Shown here piece by piece: positions 8,169 to 17,754 of a stretch of 37,117 nucleotides of DNA. Source of the stretch: Alphaproteobacteria bacterium (GTDB taxonomy: Bacteria; Pseudomonadota; Alphaproteobacteria; Rhodobacterales; Rhodobacteraceae); assembly GCA_024280735.1 (NCBI GenBank), contig JAJRPO010000029.1:1-37117 (forward strand). The letters are read 5' to 3'. The position numbers were made by a program, and so were the translations under genes. How positions within the stretch are numbered: position 1 is the first letter of the stretch; each line of letters begins with the position of its first letter. Under the pieces are notes generated by a model. The model saw nothing but the letters and a program-made list of their open reading frames with translations. It had not been told where the DNA came from and did not search any database.

Positions 8169-9584
8169 ATGAGCAGTGACCAAGAACAAGAACACCGCCT
8201 GTTTGAATATAGCGAACCGGTCTTTCCCCAAAGGGTAAAGGGTTGGTTCCGGTCGCTAAAGTGGTGGCTGATGGCGTTCACCCTGACGGTCTATTACGTC
8301 ACGCCTTGGCTGCGCTGGGATCGGGGCACCAGCCTGCCGGATCAGGCGGTATTGATTGATCTGTCGCACGCGCGCTTGTACTTTTTCTGGATCGAAATCT
8401 GGCCCCACGAGTTTTATTTCATCGCCGGATTGCTGATCATGGCCGGGCTGGGGTTGTTTCTGTTCACCTCGGCGTTGGGTCGGGTGTGGTGTGGGTATGC
8501 CTGCCCGCAAACCGTCTGGACCGACCTGTTCATTCTGGTGGAGCGCTGGGTAGAGGGCGACCGAAATGCCCGCATCCGCCTGCTGCGCGCCAAATGGAGT
8601 TTCACCAAATGGCGCAAACGGATTACCAAGTGGATTCTGTGGATGCTGATTGCCATCGCAACGGGCGGGGCTTGGGTGTTCTATTTCGCCGACGCACCCA
8701 CGTTGCTGGTTGATCTGCTAACGGGCAATGCGGCCTTTGTCGCCTATGGCACCATTGCTGTCATGGCCGTGATTACTTTTGTTTTTGGCGGTTTCATGCG
8801 CGAGCAAATCTGCACCTATATGTGCCCATGGCCCCGTATTCAGGCGGCCATGATGGACGAGCATTCGCTGACGGTTTCCTATCGCGAGTGGCGGGGCGAG
8901 CCGCGCGGCAAACAAGGGCAAGAGACCGGCGATTGCATCGATGGCATGGCTTGTGTGAATGTCTGCCCGCAAGGCATCGACATCCGAGAAGGCCAACAGG
9001 TTGAATGTATCACCTGCGCCCTGTGTATTGATGCTTGCGACACCATCATGGAGAAGATCGGTAAACCACGCGGCTTGATTGATTATTGCGCCCTGAGTGA
9101 TGAAGAAGATGAACGGGGCGGCAAGGCCGTTGTTCCCGTCTGGAAACATGTTTTACGTCTGCGCAACATCATCTATGTATCGCTTTGGTCGATCATCGGC
9201 ATTGCTCTGGTGGTGATGCTGTTTATCCGGTCGGATTTTGGCGTTTCGGTTAATCCTGACAGAAATCCGCGTTTTGTCACCTTGTCAGATGGCACAATTC
9301 GCAATGCTTATGATCTGCGCCTGTCAAATCAAACCGGAGATGCGCGGGTGTTCCACATCTCGATCAAAACAGAGGATCCTTTGCGCCTAGAGCTGCAAGG
9401 CTTGACGGAATTGCTGGTCGAAGTGCCTGCGGATAAAACCATCCACCAGCGGGTTTATCTATTTGCCAAACAGGCCTATCCGACGGCGCATGCTGAAAAC
9501 TCGCCTGTGCGGTTCTGGGTTGAGGAAACCGCCAGCGGCAACCGAACCAGTGTTGATACGATATTTGCAGGAGACACGCGATGA
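8169..9584 (+). CDS. ccoG: cytochrome oxidase accessory protein, ferredoxin-type CcoG (FixG)
   Basis: A 471-residue integral membrane iron-sulfur protein. N-terminal helices (MAFTLTVYYVTPWLRW, FYFIAGLLIMAGLGLFLF) are followed by CGYACPQTVWTD. A cytoplasmic segment holds two cysteine clusters, CIDGMACVNVCPQGID and CITCALCIDACD, typical of [4Fe-4S] centres, and a C-terminal Ig-like periplasmic domain ends the protein. CcoG supports copper reduction and delivery during cbb3 oxidase assembly. ATG 8169 has no strong ribosome site. Its stop overlaps the ccoH start (ATGA). Confidence 0.95.
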   Translation: MSSDQEQEHRLFEYSEPVFPQRVKGWFRSLKWWLMAFTLTVYYVTPWLRWDRGTSLPDQAVLIDLSHARLYFFWIEIWPHEFYFIAGLLIMAGLGLFLFTSALGRVWCGYACPQTVWTDLFILVERWVEGDRNARIRLLRAKWSFTKWRKRITKWILWMLIAIATGGAWVFYFADAPTLLVDLLTGNAAFVAYGTIAVMAVITFVFGGFMREQICTYMCPWPRIQAAMMDEHSLTVSYREWRGEPRGKQGQETGDCIDGMACVNVCPQGIDIREGQQVECITCALCIDACDTIMEKIGKPRGLIDYCALSDEEDERGGKAVVPVWKHVLRLRNIIYVSLWSIIGIALVVMLFIRSDFGVSVNPDRNPRFVTLSDGTIRNAYDLRLSNQTGDARVFHISIKTEDPLRLELQGLTELLVEVPADKTIHQRVYLFAKQAYPTAHAENSPVRFWVEETASGNRTSVDTIFAGDTR

Positions 9585-10048
9585 ACAGTTCTAAATCCGA
9601 AAGCCAGATATGGGGCCGCAAGGTGCTGTTCATGTTTCTTGGCGCGTTTGCGGTGATTGTTGCGGCAAACATGACGTTGCTATACTCGGCGATCGGGTCA
9701 TGGCCGGGACTGGAATCGCGCAATGCCTATGCGGATTCGCTGGGATTTGAGGATCGCCGCAATGCGCAAGTGGCGCTGAATTGGCTGGCTGATGTGCGCT
9801 ATGAGGACGGCGATGTGGTGCTGAATTTGCGCGATGGTGCCGGCAAGGCGGTGGCGTTGCAAGAATTGGTGGTTGTTGTGGGCAAGGCAACCTATGACCG
9901 CGAGGATAGCATTGTCGAATTTGACCAGTATCAAGATGCGTTTCGCGGCACCATTGAACTGGGCGCTGGCAACTGGCAAGTGCGCGTCGCCGCCGTGGGG
10001 TTTGCTGGCGAAAAATTCCGCCAGCGACTGCCTTTGATTGTGAAGTAA
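9581..10048 (+). CDS. ccoH: cbb3 oxidase assembly protein CcoH (FixH)
   Basis: A 155-residue protein with one N-terminal membrane helix (about residues 15-37) and a periplasmic beta-rich domain. The segment SRNAYADSLGFEDRRNAQVALNW resembles the conserved FixH region. CcoH helps assemble or stabilise the cbb3 complex and binds CcoN-containing subcomplexes in related species. It overlaps ccoG by four bases and ends four bases before ccoI, so it is part of the ccoGHIS unit. Confidence 0.92.
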   Translation: MNSSKSESQIWGRKVLFMFLGAFAVIVAANMTLLYSAIGSWPGLESRNAYADSLGFEDRRNAQVALNWLADVRYEDGDVVLNLRDGAGKAVALQELVVVVGKATYDREDSIVEFDQYQDAFRGTIELGAGNWQVRVAAVGFAGEKFRQRLPLIVK

Positions 10049-10052
10049 CGCC

Positions 10053-12212
10053 ATGACTGTCGCCAGCTGTCCGGCCTGCGTGGCCATCCCCGAGGAGCAG
10101 ATCGAAAGGATCGTTGCCGAGCAGGGCCGCAAGCTGGCATTTGCCATGCCGGATGTGCATTGCGCGGGCTGTATCGGTACGGTGGAAAAAGGGGCGATGG
10201 GATTGGCGGGGGTTAAATCTGCCCGCCTGAACCTGACGTTGAAACGGCTGTATGTTGACGCGGACCCGGACCTGTCAGACCAGATCATCGAACAGTTGGC
10301 CAGCGTTGGCCATGTGGCGCTGCCGCTGGACAGTGACACTTTGCAAACGGGCACTGATCCCGAAGGGCGCAAATTGGTTGTGCGCCTCGGCGTGTCCTTT
10401 TTCGCGATGATGAACGTGATGTTGCTGTCGATTTCCGTCTGGGCCGGGGCCGAGGGCGAGACCCGCAATTTCCTGCATTGGGTGTCGGCGTTTATCGCCA
10501 TGCCCACGGTTGCCTTTGCCGCCGTGCCGTTTTTCAGCAGCGGTTGGGCGGCGTTGAGCCATGGCAAATTGAACATGGATGTGCCGATTTCACTGGCGAT
10601 CCTGCTGGCCACGGCCCTGTCGCTGTTTGAAACATGGGTTGGCGGGGCGGAGGCCTATTTTGATGCGGCCCTCAGCCTGACGTTTTTCCTGTTGTTGGGG
10701 CGTTATCTGAATCACCGAACCCGTATGGCGGCGCGCTCGGCCGCGCTGGAACTGGCGGCGCTGGAGGTCAAGACGGCCTTGCTGGTCGGCGCGGAAACCA
10801 AACCGGTGCCGATTGCCGATTTGCGTCAAGGCGATATTGTGCTGGTTCAACCCGGCATGGCGGTGCCTGTGGATGGTGTGGTTGTCAAAGGCAGCAGTGA
10901 TCTGAATAAATCGCTGTTGACGGGCGAGAGCCTGCCGGAAGCGGTTGAGGTTGGTGCGAAGGTTTTCACCGGAACGCTCAATCTGACCGGACCCATTGAA
11001 GTCAGGATTACCGGTGATGCAAATGACAGCGTGTTGCGGCAAATCACCGAGTTGGTCAGCCTGGCAGAGGCGGCAAAATCGCGTTACACCAGTTTGGCTG
11101 AGCGGGCCGCCGCGATCTATGCGCCGGTTGTGCATCTGGTTGCATTTGGCGGGTTTTTGGGCTGGTATCTGGCCACGGGCGACATTCGCCATTCCCTGAA
11201 TATTGCGGTGGCGGTGTTGATTATCACCTGCCCCTGTGCCTTGGGTCTGGCGGTTCCCGCGGTGATGACCGCCGCTGTCAGCCGCCTGTTTCAGGCGGGA
11301 GTGCTGGTCAAAGACGGCACCGCGATTGAACGGCTGGCCGAGGTTGAGGCCGTGGTATTTGACAAGACCGGCACCCTGACCGAAGGGGCGGCACAACTTG
11401 ATCCTGCAACCGATGCCGACAGATTGATGCTGGCGGCAGGGCTGGCGGCTGGCAGCGCGCACCCGTTGTCACGCGCAGTTGTTGCGGCGGCGAACGCACG
11501 CGGAATTCACGGTGTCGAAGTGACAAATATTGTCGAGGTCGCCGGCAAAGGTCTTGAAGGGCGTTATCATGGCTTGAAGCTGCGTCTTGGGCGGGCTGAA
11601 TGGCTGGGGGTCGCGGCGATAGAGGGCAGGGGGGTGCAAAGTTGGATGCAGCTTGGCGAGGCCGCGCCCGAGCCGTTGTTTTTCACGGATCCTCCGCGCG
11701 CAGATGCTGTGGCGGCGGTGATGGATTTACAAGGCGAGGGCCTGCCAGTTTCGATGTTATCGGGGGACCGCGCCGAAGTGGCAGAGCCGCTGGCGAAGAT
11801 GCTGGGCATTGTGAGCGTCGCCTCGGGCGTTTTGCCAGAGGCCAAATTGCGGGTAATCGAGGCCGTGGGGGATAAAACCCTGATGGTGGGCGACGGGCTG
11901 AATGATGCAGCGGCGATGAGCGGGGCCTTTGTATCCATCGCCCCTGCCAGCGCCATTGATGCCACCCGCGCCACGGCGGATTTGATCCTGCTCGGTAATG
12001 ATCTGACGCAAATTCCCCGCGCCATCCGGCTGGCGCGCCAAGCGCGCGCGCGGGTGCTGGAAAATTTCTCGATTGCGGCTATCTATAACCTTGTGGCCAT
12101 TCCACTGGCCTTGCTGGGCTATGCCTCGCCGCTCGCGGCGGCGATTGCCATGTCGAGCAGTTCAATCCTCGTATCGCTGAACGCGCTGCGCCTGTTGCGG
12201 AGTAAAACATGA
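10053..12212 (+). CDS. ccoI: copper-transporting P1B-type ATPase CcoI (FixI)
   Basis: A 719-residue membrane ATPase that exports copper toward the cbb3 active site. Visible parts: an N-terminal CPAC and an HCAGC metal site at about residues 36-40; membrane helices; the LTGESLPEAV actuator motif; the intramembrane CPC in ITCPCALGLAVP; the phosphorylation site VFDKTGTLTEG; HPLSRA in the nucleotide domain; and MVGDGLNDAAAM. The length is normal for CcoI. It lies in the assembly operon and shares ATGA with ccoS. The CcoI rather than CopA role is inferred mainly from context. Confidence 0.95.
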   Translation: MTVASCPACVAIPEEQIERIVAEQGRKLAFAMPDVHCAGCIGTVEKGAMGLAGVKSARLNLTLKRLYVDADPDLSDQIIEQLASVGHVALPLDSDTLQTGTDPEGRKLVVRLGVSFFAMMNVMLLSISVWAGAEGETRNFLHWVSAFIAMPTVAFAAVPFFSSGWAALSHGKLNMDVPISLAILLATALSLFETWVGGAEAYFDAALSLTFFLLLGRYLNHRTRMAARSAALELAALEVKTALLVGAETKPVPIADLRQGDIVLVQPGMAVPVDGVVVKGSSDLNKSLLTGESLPEAVEVGAKVFTGTLNLTGPIEVRITGDANDSVLRQITELVSLAEAAKSRYTSLAERAAAIYAPVVHLVAFGGFLGWYLATGDIRHSLNIAVAVLIITCPCALGLAVPAVMTAAVSRLFQAGVLVKDGTAIERLAEVEAVVFDKTGTLTEGAAQLDPATDADRLMLAAGLAAGSAHPLSRAVVAAANARGIHGVEVTNIVEVAGKGLEGRYHGLKLRLGRAEWLGVAAIEGRGVQSWMQLGEAAPEPLFFTDPPRADAVAAVMDLQGEGLPVSMLSGDRAEVAEPLAKMLGIVSVASGVLPEAKLRVIEAVGDKTLMVGDGLNDAAAMSGAFVSIAPASAIDATRATADLILLGNDLTQIPRAIRLARQARARVLENFSIAAIYNLVAIPLALLGYASPLAAAIAMSSSSILVSLNALRLLRSKT

Positions 12213-12370
12213 CCGCCCTTTTGTATCTGCTGCCAATTTCTCTGGTCCTTGGGGGGCTGGGATTGTTTGCGTTTTTCTGGACGGTCAAGTCGGATCAATA
12301 TGATGATGAAAAAGGCAATGCGATGCGGATATTGTCGGATGAATATGACGATCATCCTAAAGAAGATTAG
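12209..12370 (+). CDS. ccoS: cbb3 oxidase maturation protein CcoS
   Basis: A 53-residue protein starting MTALLYLLPISL and ending HPKED. It has one membrane helix (about residues 4-24, GGLGLFAFFW), followed by KSDQYDDEKGNAMRIL, the hallmark WTV/S-x-QYDD-x-GxAxRIL pattern of CcoS. CcoS is needed to insert haem and copper into CcoN in Rhodobacter. The start overlaps the ccoI stop by four bases (ATGA). It is short enough to be missed by length-filtered gene calling but is well supported by sequence and position. Confidence 0.93.
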   Translation: MTALLYLLPISLVLGGLGLFAFFWTVKSDQYDDEKGNAMRILSDEYDDHPKED

Positions 12371-12461
12371 AGCGTTTCGACTATTGTTGACACGCTTTAA
12401 GAGTTTCGATGCGCTCCGCGCGGGGGATATTTAACAGAACAAAGAAATTGAAAGGGAAGGG

Positions 12462-14927
12462 CTACTGACCTGTCGGTGTTAGGGTTGTGATGCCGACGGC
12501 ACCGCCGCGCGCCAGTTCCGGATCCAACGACATCAAGATATATTCGCCGCGCCGCCACAGGCCGGACATATCGTCATAGTGGCGCGATAAGAAGTGGCCG
12601 GACTGGCCGGTGGCGATGATATAGACCGAGCTGTCCAAATCCGAGAAATCAATCACGGCGCGGAACCCTGCGGCGTGGACATTGGCATAGGGTGTATCGC
12701 CGGTGCCGCTGGTGCGGGCGCGTTGCAAGGTATGATCACCCCCCGATGTGTCTTGGCGGATGTTGGTAAACCAGGCGAGCAGTGGAATTTTGCCCAGCAC
12801 CTCGTGGTCCTGTTGTGATTGATGCGCTTGCCCCCAGCGCCAACTGTCGATGCGGGGGCCGTATTTTTCGGTCAATTCCAGAATAGCCTGATCAAGCGCG
12901 ATGCGGGCGACGTCTTCGCAGGCCTCCACGCGGGTGGATTGGCGGATGTCACACCAAACGGCCGCGCCTTTGACGTTGCGAAATACCCGTTCGATGAAAA
13001 CCGGATCAGCGCGGGGAAAATGGCCGATCAGCGGGCCAAGTTCGTCCTCGGCCAGTTTGCGCTGTAGATTGCGCAGCCACGCCGCATAGATCAACGGTTC
13101 GGGGATATGATGGCTCATCTCGCCGTTCCAATTGGCCAGCATTTCCAAGGCAATCTGGCGCTGGCGGGCAGGGGTGCCTGCGGGGGCAGGATCGCCGGTG
13201 AACCACAGCTCCTTGGCAATCAGCGGCAACAGGGTGCGCGCGGCGATGGAAACCGGGTCAAGCTGCGCCTCGATGAAACTGTCACGGGTGTGGACCTCGC
13301 GGTCGTTCAACAGGCGGGTCAAGCGGTTGATGCGTTGGGTGTCACCCCAGTCAAAACCGATGTGATGCGGGAAAGGTTTGTCGGTGGTTTTGTTGTTGGT
13401 ATTTGCAACAATACCGCTGGCCGGATCACGCACAAACGGGTTGGTTTCAAAATCGAAATAGCCGTCCCAACGGTTTTCTGCAACCCAGCCTTGCGACGGG
13501 ATGCGGCCCTGACTGGCGTGTGCGGGATTACGTTTCGGGTTCTTGCCAGCCACTTGCAACATGACCCCTTGGCGATCCGCCAGCGTGACATTCTGCGAGG
13601 GCGCTTTGGAAAATACCAGTGCGGCGCGGGCGGCAGATATTGTTTTGGAGCGCATCAGGTTGATTGCAGCGGTCATTGATTGGTCGTTTTCATCAAGGGC
13701 TGTCCAGGCGATGCTGGTGACATGGCCAGGCGGGGTGATTGAGCCAAGGTCATATTGCGCGCCCGGAATGACCGGGCCATTATCCGTCCAGCGTAGCAAA
13801 TGCGTTTGCGGCGGGGCGTCTTTGACGCGGATGACGACTGATTTGCTGCGGAAAGATTTGAACCCGTCCGGGGTGCGGTATTGCGTCGGGTCATCGGGGT
13901 TTAGTTGTTCGATATAGACATCTAGATCGTCGAGGTAAGAACTGGTTAACCCCCAACCAAGTGCATCGCTGCGCCCCAGTAAAACGGCGGGAATGCCAGG
14001 GATTGTTGCGCCAATCACCCCACCATCGGGGAATTCCATACGGGCGAGCATCCAGATGCCAGGGGCTGTCAGGCCAAGGTGGGGGTCGGTTGCCAACAGA
14101 GGCGCGCCGGATGCGGAGCGGCTGCCATTTGCGGCCCATGCGTTAGAGGCACCGGCCAGCCCAAGGGGTTTTAGCGGGTCGAGGGGGTGTTGTTGCACCT
14201 GCGCGAATTGGCGTTGCTTTGGCAGGGTCGGGAACAACGTAGCGAAGTCTTTGAGCGCGGTGATCGCTTGGCCGGGTGCGTCTGGCAGGATGTCTTGCAG
14301 ACGTTCGGCGGGGATGGTTAGGGAGAGTTGCGCGCGCAGTACCTCGTTTTTTAGGCTGCTGGACAATTGCAAGGCCATCAGGCGCAGAATGGACAGGCTG
14401 TCGGTCGGGGTCCAGGGTTCTATTTGCGGTGGGAACAGAAAAAACTCCGGTGCGCCGCGTCCCAGCGCGTCTTTTTGAACAATGCGCAGCCATGAATTCA
14501 CCCCGTCGGAATAGGATTTCAAGGCCTGTTTGGTTTCCTCGGTTTGATATTGAAACGAGGCATGGGAAAGTTCCACCAGATCGAGGCGGCGGATGAAATC
14601 GTCGATCTTCAGGGTGCTTTCGCCGAATATTTCGGACAGGCGTCCTTGGGCGGTGCGGCGCAGCATGGTCATTTGCCACAGGCGATCTTGGGCGTGGGTG
14701 AAGCCAAGGCCAAAATAGGCATCCGTGGCCGAGGTTGGGAAAATATGCGGTACATTATTGGTATCGCGCACAATTTCGATCGGCCCGCCGAGGCCCTCTA
14801 TTTCATAGGTGGCATCATAATCGGGGATCGATTGTGTGGCGAAATAATAGGCGAGCAGTAACATAGCCAGTGCAAGCACACTCAGCCCGACAAACCCCCG
14901 CAACAACCACCGGAAAACCTCTACCAT
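12462..14927 (-). CDS. penicillin-acylase-family (Ntn) amidohydrolase
   Basis: An 821-residue secreted or membrane-tethered amidase. An N-terminal hydrophobic stretch (about residues 9-30) acts as signal or anchor. The alpha-chain part contains GGPIEIVRDTNNVPHIF and THAQDRLWQM. The autocatalytic site is GA|SNAWAANGSRSASG, making Ser261 the expected N-terminal nucleophile after cleavage; the LLATDPHLG and NTNNKT segments also fit the family. Homologues cleave acyl side chains from beta-lactams or acyl-homoserine lactones; the substrate here is unknown. ATG 14927 is chosen because AAAGAGG lies just upstream. A start at 15023 would run past the divergent gene's ATG. Confidence 0.9.
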   Translation of the reverse strand: MVEVFRWLLRGFVGLSVLALAMLLLAYYFATQSIPDYDATYEIEGLGGPIEIVRDTNNVPHIFPTSATDAYFGLGFTHAQDRLWQMTMLRRTAQGRLSEIFGESTLKIDDFIRRLDLVELSHASFQYQTEETKQALKSYSDGVNSWLRIVQKDALGRGAPEFFLFPPQIEPWTPTDSLSILRLMALQLSSSLKNEVLRAQLSLTIPAERLQDILPDAPGQAITALKDFATLFPTLPKQRQFAQVQQHPLDPLKPLGLAGASNAWAANGSRSASGAPLLATDPHLGLTAPGIWMLARMEFPDGGVIGATIPGIPAVLLGRSDALGWGLTSSYLDDLDVYIEQLNPDDPTQYRTPDGFKSFRSKSVVIRVKDAPPQTHLLRWTDNGPVIPGAQYDLGSITPPGHVTSIAWTALDENDQSMTAAINLMRSKTISAARAALVFSKAPSQNVTLADRQGVMLQVAGKNPKRNPAHASQGRIPSQGWVAENRWDGYFDFETNPFVRDPASGIVANTNNKTTDKPFPHHIGFDWGDTQRINRLTRLLNDREVHTRDSFIEAQLDPVSIAARTLLPLIAKELWFTGDPAPAGTPARQRQIALEMLANWNGEMSHHIPEPLIYAAWLRNLQRKLAEDELGPLIGHFPRADPVFIERVFRNVKGAAVWCDIRQSTRVEACEDVARIALDQAILELTEKYGPRIDSWRWGQAHQSQQDHEVLGKIPLLAWFTNIRQDTSGGDHTLQRARTSGTGDTPYANVHAAGFRAVIDFSDLDSSVYIIATGQSGHFLSRHYDDMSGLWRRGEYILMSLDPELARGGAVGITTLTPTGQ

Positions 14928-15007
14928 AACCGCCTCTTTACCTTGACGCCCCCGCCTTAGCAGCCCAAAGCTGGGGAAACAATCACAACTGGAAAGACGG
15001 GGACAAC

Positions 15008-15871
15008 ATGGCAAAGATTGCATTTCTGGGCTTGGGCGTAATGGGCTATCCGATGGCGGGGCATTTGGCGGCCAAGGGGCATGATGTAACGGTGTATAAT
15101 CGCACGGCTGCCAAGGCGCTGGCTTGGGTTGCGGAACATGGCGGCAAGGCGGCGGATACGCCAGCGGGCGCGGTTGTTGGTTGCGAGATTGTGTTTGCCT
15201 GCGTGGGCAATGACGATGATTTGCGCGCGATTACCGTGGGTGAAGGGGGCGCGTTTGGCGCAATGCAGACGGGCGCGGTGTTTGTTGATAATACAACTGC
15301 CTCCGCCGATGTGGCGCGGGAATTGGACGCTGTCGCCCGGAAATCCGGTTTTGGTTTTATTGATGCGCCCGTGTCTGGCGGTCAGGCCGGGGCCGAAAAC
15401 GCAGCCCTGACGGTGATGTGTGGCGGGGCGGCGGCGGATTATGCCAAGGCGGAGGCCGCGATCATGTGTTTTGCCCGTGCCAGCCGTTTGATGGGGGGAT
15501 CTGGTTCGGGGCAGCTGACCAAGATGGTCAACCAGATTTGCATTGCCGGACTGGTGCAAGGCTTGTCAGAGGGCATGGCATTTGCGCAAAAGGCAGGGTT
15601 AGACGGGGCCGCAGTAGTGGATGTGATTTCCAAAGGGGCGGCAGGTTCTTGGCAGATGGAAAACCGCGGCTATACCATGTTGAAGGATGAGTTCGAGTTT
15701 GGCTTTGCGGTGGACTGGATGCGCAAGGATTTAGGCATTTGTCTGGATGAGGCGGAAAATAACGGGGCCAGCCTGCCAGTCACAGCACTGGTCGATCAGT
15801 TTTACGGCGACGTGCAACGTATGGGCGGCAAGCGTTGGGATACCTCGAGTTTGATGCGGCGGTTAAAGTAG
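15008..15871 (+). CDS. beta-hydroxyacid dehydrogenase (3-hydroxyisobutyrate dehydrogenase-like)
   Basis: A 287-residue NAD(P)-dependent oxidoreductase. The Rossmann motif GLGVMGYPMAGHL lies at 8-20, with NR at 31-32 suggesting NADP preference. The substrate-binding signature is DAPVSGGQAGAE (119-130) and the catalytic lysine is K172 in TKMVNQI. Members oxidise or reduce small beta-hydroxyacids such as 3-hydroxyisobutyrate, tartronate semialdehyde or glyoxylate; which applies cannot be told here. It is divergent from the acylase, 80 bases away, and stands alone. Confidence 0.88.
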   Translation: MAKIAFLGLGVMGYPMAGHLAAKGHDVTVYNRTAAKALAWVAEHGGKAADTPAGAVVGCEIVFACVGNDDDLRAITVGEGGAFGAMQTGAVFVDNTTASADVARELDAVARKSGFGFIDAPVSGGQAGAENAALTVMCGGAAADYAKAEAAIMCFARASRLMGGSGSGQLTKMVNQICIAGLVQGLSEGMAFAQKAGLDGAAVVDVISKGAAGSWQMENRGYTMLKDEFEFGFAVDWMRKDLGICLDEAENNGASLPVTALVDQFYGDVQRMGGKRWDTSSLMRRLK

Positions 15872-15933
15872 GGTGCATAATGTGAAACGCTGATCGTTCA
15901 GAAGCGGTTTCGCGCGCTTTTGATGGCGGTGAA

Positions 15934-16185
15934 TCAATTTTTGGGCGCGTCCGTTACAAATACATCTGTGCCATCGCTTGCGCGCTGCACCGAAAGACCG
16001 TCTGTATCATTGCCAAAATCTTCGCCTAAACCGGATTGCGTCACCGTAGCAGAGAACCCTGCGTAAGTTGTTGCCGGATTATCAAAGACATCGCCGTTAA
16101 AGGTTGCGGAAATACACAGCCGTTGGGCCGAGAACCGGTTTTCTGTGTCTGGGCCAACTGTAGACAAATAACCACAGTTGGCCGA
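15934..16185 (-). CDS. orphan small reading frame, possibly a truncated secreted-protein gene
   Basis: Between the dehydrogenase and the helicase, the minus strand is open from a TAG near 16209 to the TGA at 15934-15936. It has protein-like composition: CGYLSTVGPDTENRF, SATFNGDVFDNPATTYAGF, GLGEDFGNDTDGLSVQR. There is no ATG. A TTG at 16167 is the only convenient start and lacks a clear ribosome site. It could be a short beta-rich secreted protein or the tail of a decayed gene. I do not recognise the family. The stretch 15872-16315 otherwise shows nothing clear. Confidence 0.3.
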   Translation of the reverse strand, partial: SANCGYLSTVGPDTENRFSAQRLCISATFNGDVFDNPATTYAGFSATVTQSGLGEDFGNDTDGLSVQRASDGTDVFVTDAPKN

Positions 16186-16315
16186 TAACAGGGTTAACCC
16201 CTTGATTTCCTATTGACCTACCCTATCTGTTCAGTGCATTCCGCACCCAAAGGGCCTTATGCCCGCAATCGCGTTGGACTTTCTTTTGATCGCCCCTGCG
16301 CATCACTGAAAGAAT

Positions 16316-17626
16316 ATGAACGTGAGCTTCACTGATCTCGGCCTTTGTGCGCCGATCCTTAAAACCTTGGTCAATAACAAATATGAAACGCCGACGCCTA
16401 TTCAGGCGCAGGCGATACCTGCCGTTCTGGCGGGGCGCGATGTGGTGGGGCTGGCCCAAACCGGCACCGGTAAAACCGCCGCATTTGTGCTGCCAATCTT
16501 GCACCGGCTGAATGATGGTAAATTCGATGGTAAGCATCCGCTACGGGTTCTGATCCTGACGCCAACGCGCGAGTTGGCGACCCAGATCAACGATGCGATC
16601 TGGACCTATTCACGCGGCCTTGGCCTGAAATCTGCTGTGGTTATCGGCGGAGTGCCAATCAAACGCCAGCAACGCCTGATTGCCCAAGGCATTGATATTC
16701 TGGTGGCAACACCGGGCCGCCTGGAAGACCTGATCGCCCAGCGTTCGGTGTCCCTTGGCAAGATTGAAACGGTGGTTTTGGATGAGGCGGACCAGATGCT
16801 CGACATCGGATTTATGCCCGCTATTCGCCGTTTGCTGAAATTATGCCCGAATAATCGCCAGACCTTGCTATTTTCGGCCACCATGCCGAAAGAAATCGCC
16901 TCGCTGTCAAACGATCATTTGACTGATCCGGTTAAAGTGTCCGTGGCGCAGGTTTCCGCCACTGCGGATAAAATTGAACAGACCGTTGTGCATATGGATC
17001 AAGGGTCCAAGCCTACGGCGATTTTCAAGCTGGCAGAGAAACACCCCGGCAAGCGGGTCATCGTTTTCACCCGCACCAAACGCGGTGCAGATAAGGTGGC
17101 CAAGCGATTGAACTCCGAGGGTATTGGCGCGGATGCAATCCACGGCAATAAATCCCAAGGCCAACGCCAGCGCGCGCTTGATGCCTTCCGCAAAGGCACC
17201 AAGATGATCTTGATTGCCACGGATATTGCGGCCCGCGGCATTGATATTCCAAACGTGGCTGTGGTGGTGAATTACGACCTGCCGAATGTGCCGGAATCAT
17301 ACGTGCATCGCATTGGTCGTACTGCGCGGGCCGGGGCCTCTGGCCTTGCGGTGACGTTCTGCTCCCCAGACGAGGTGAAATTGCTGCGCGCCATTGAAAA
17401 AGTAATCAAAATGCCGGTGCCTGCAATGAACGCAGATGGCTCGCCGATGACCGCCGTGATTGCGAACACTCCGAAAAATGTTGGCAAACGCCGCACACCA
17501 ACCCGTGACGGCAAACCCAGCAAACGTCAGTGGCACAAGCCACGCGGTGAGGGGGGCAAACCCTCCGGTGGTTCTCGTCGTCGTGGCGGTGCTGGCGGTG
17601 GCAAGCCGAAAGCTGCTAGCGCCTAA
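16316..17626 (+). CDS. DEAD-box ATP-dependent RNA helicase, RhlE-like
   Basis: A 436-residue RNA helicase. Motifs in order: F..LGL and Q motif (PTPIQAQAIP), I AQTGTGKT, Ia PTRELA, GG, Ib TPGR, II DEAD, III SAT, IV VIFTRT, V ATDIAARGID and VI HRIGRTARAG. A basic, glycine-rich tail follows (RRTPTRDGKPSKRQ, GGSRRRGGAGGGKP), as in RhlE/cold-shock helicases that remodel rRNA and mRNA. ATG 16316 (MNVSFTDLGL) fits the family N-terminus. Monocistronic by position. Confidence 0.92.
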   Translation: MNVSFTDLGLCAPILKTLVNNKYETPTPIQAQAIPAVLAGRDVVGLAQTGTGKTAAFVLPILHRLNDGKFDGKHPLRVLILTPTRELATQINDAIWTYSRGLGLKSAVVIGGVPIKRQQRLIAQGIDILVATPGRLEDLIAQRSVSLGKIETVVLDEADQMLDIGFMPAIRRLLKLCPNNRQTLLFSATMPKEIASLSNDHLTDPVKVSVAQVSATADKIEQTVVHMDQGSKPTAIFKLAEKHPGKRVIVFTRTKRGADKVAKRLNSEGIGADAIHGNKSQGQRQRALDAFRKGTKMILIATDIAARGIDIPNVAVVVNYDLPNVPESYVHRIGRTARAGASGLAVTFCSPDEVKLLRAIEKVIKMPVPAMNADGSPMTAVIANTPKNVGKRRTPTRDGKPSKRQWHKPRGEGGKPSGGSRRRGGAGGGKPKAASA

Positions 17627-17632
17627 ATGCAA

Positions 17633-17650
17633 GGGGGTATAACTGCCCCC
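17633..17650 (+). terminator. short G/C hairpin after the helicase gene
   Basis: GGGGG (17633-17637) can pair with CCCCC (17646-17650) around an eight-base loop just after the helicase stop. No T-run follows, so termination by this hairpin alone is uncertain. Confidence 0.35.
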
Positions 17651-17754
17651 GAATGCCACCCAATGCCTCGAATATCATCCAGAGATCCCCTGTGGCCCAA
17701 CACGGCTATCTGTGGCCGTGCGCCAAACCTATCCAAGCCCTCTATAACGGCAAT

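Noticed and set aside
10590-11462. A 290-codon minus-strand frame within ccoI
   Set aside because: Long only because of codon bias opposite the P-type ATPase; rich in Q/R/H with no domain.
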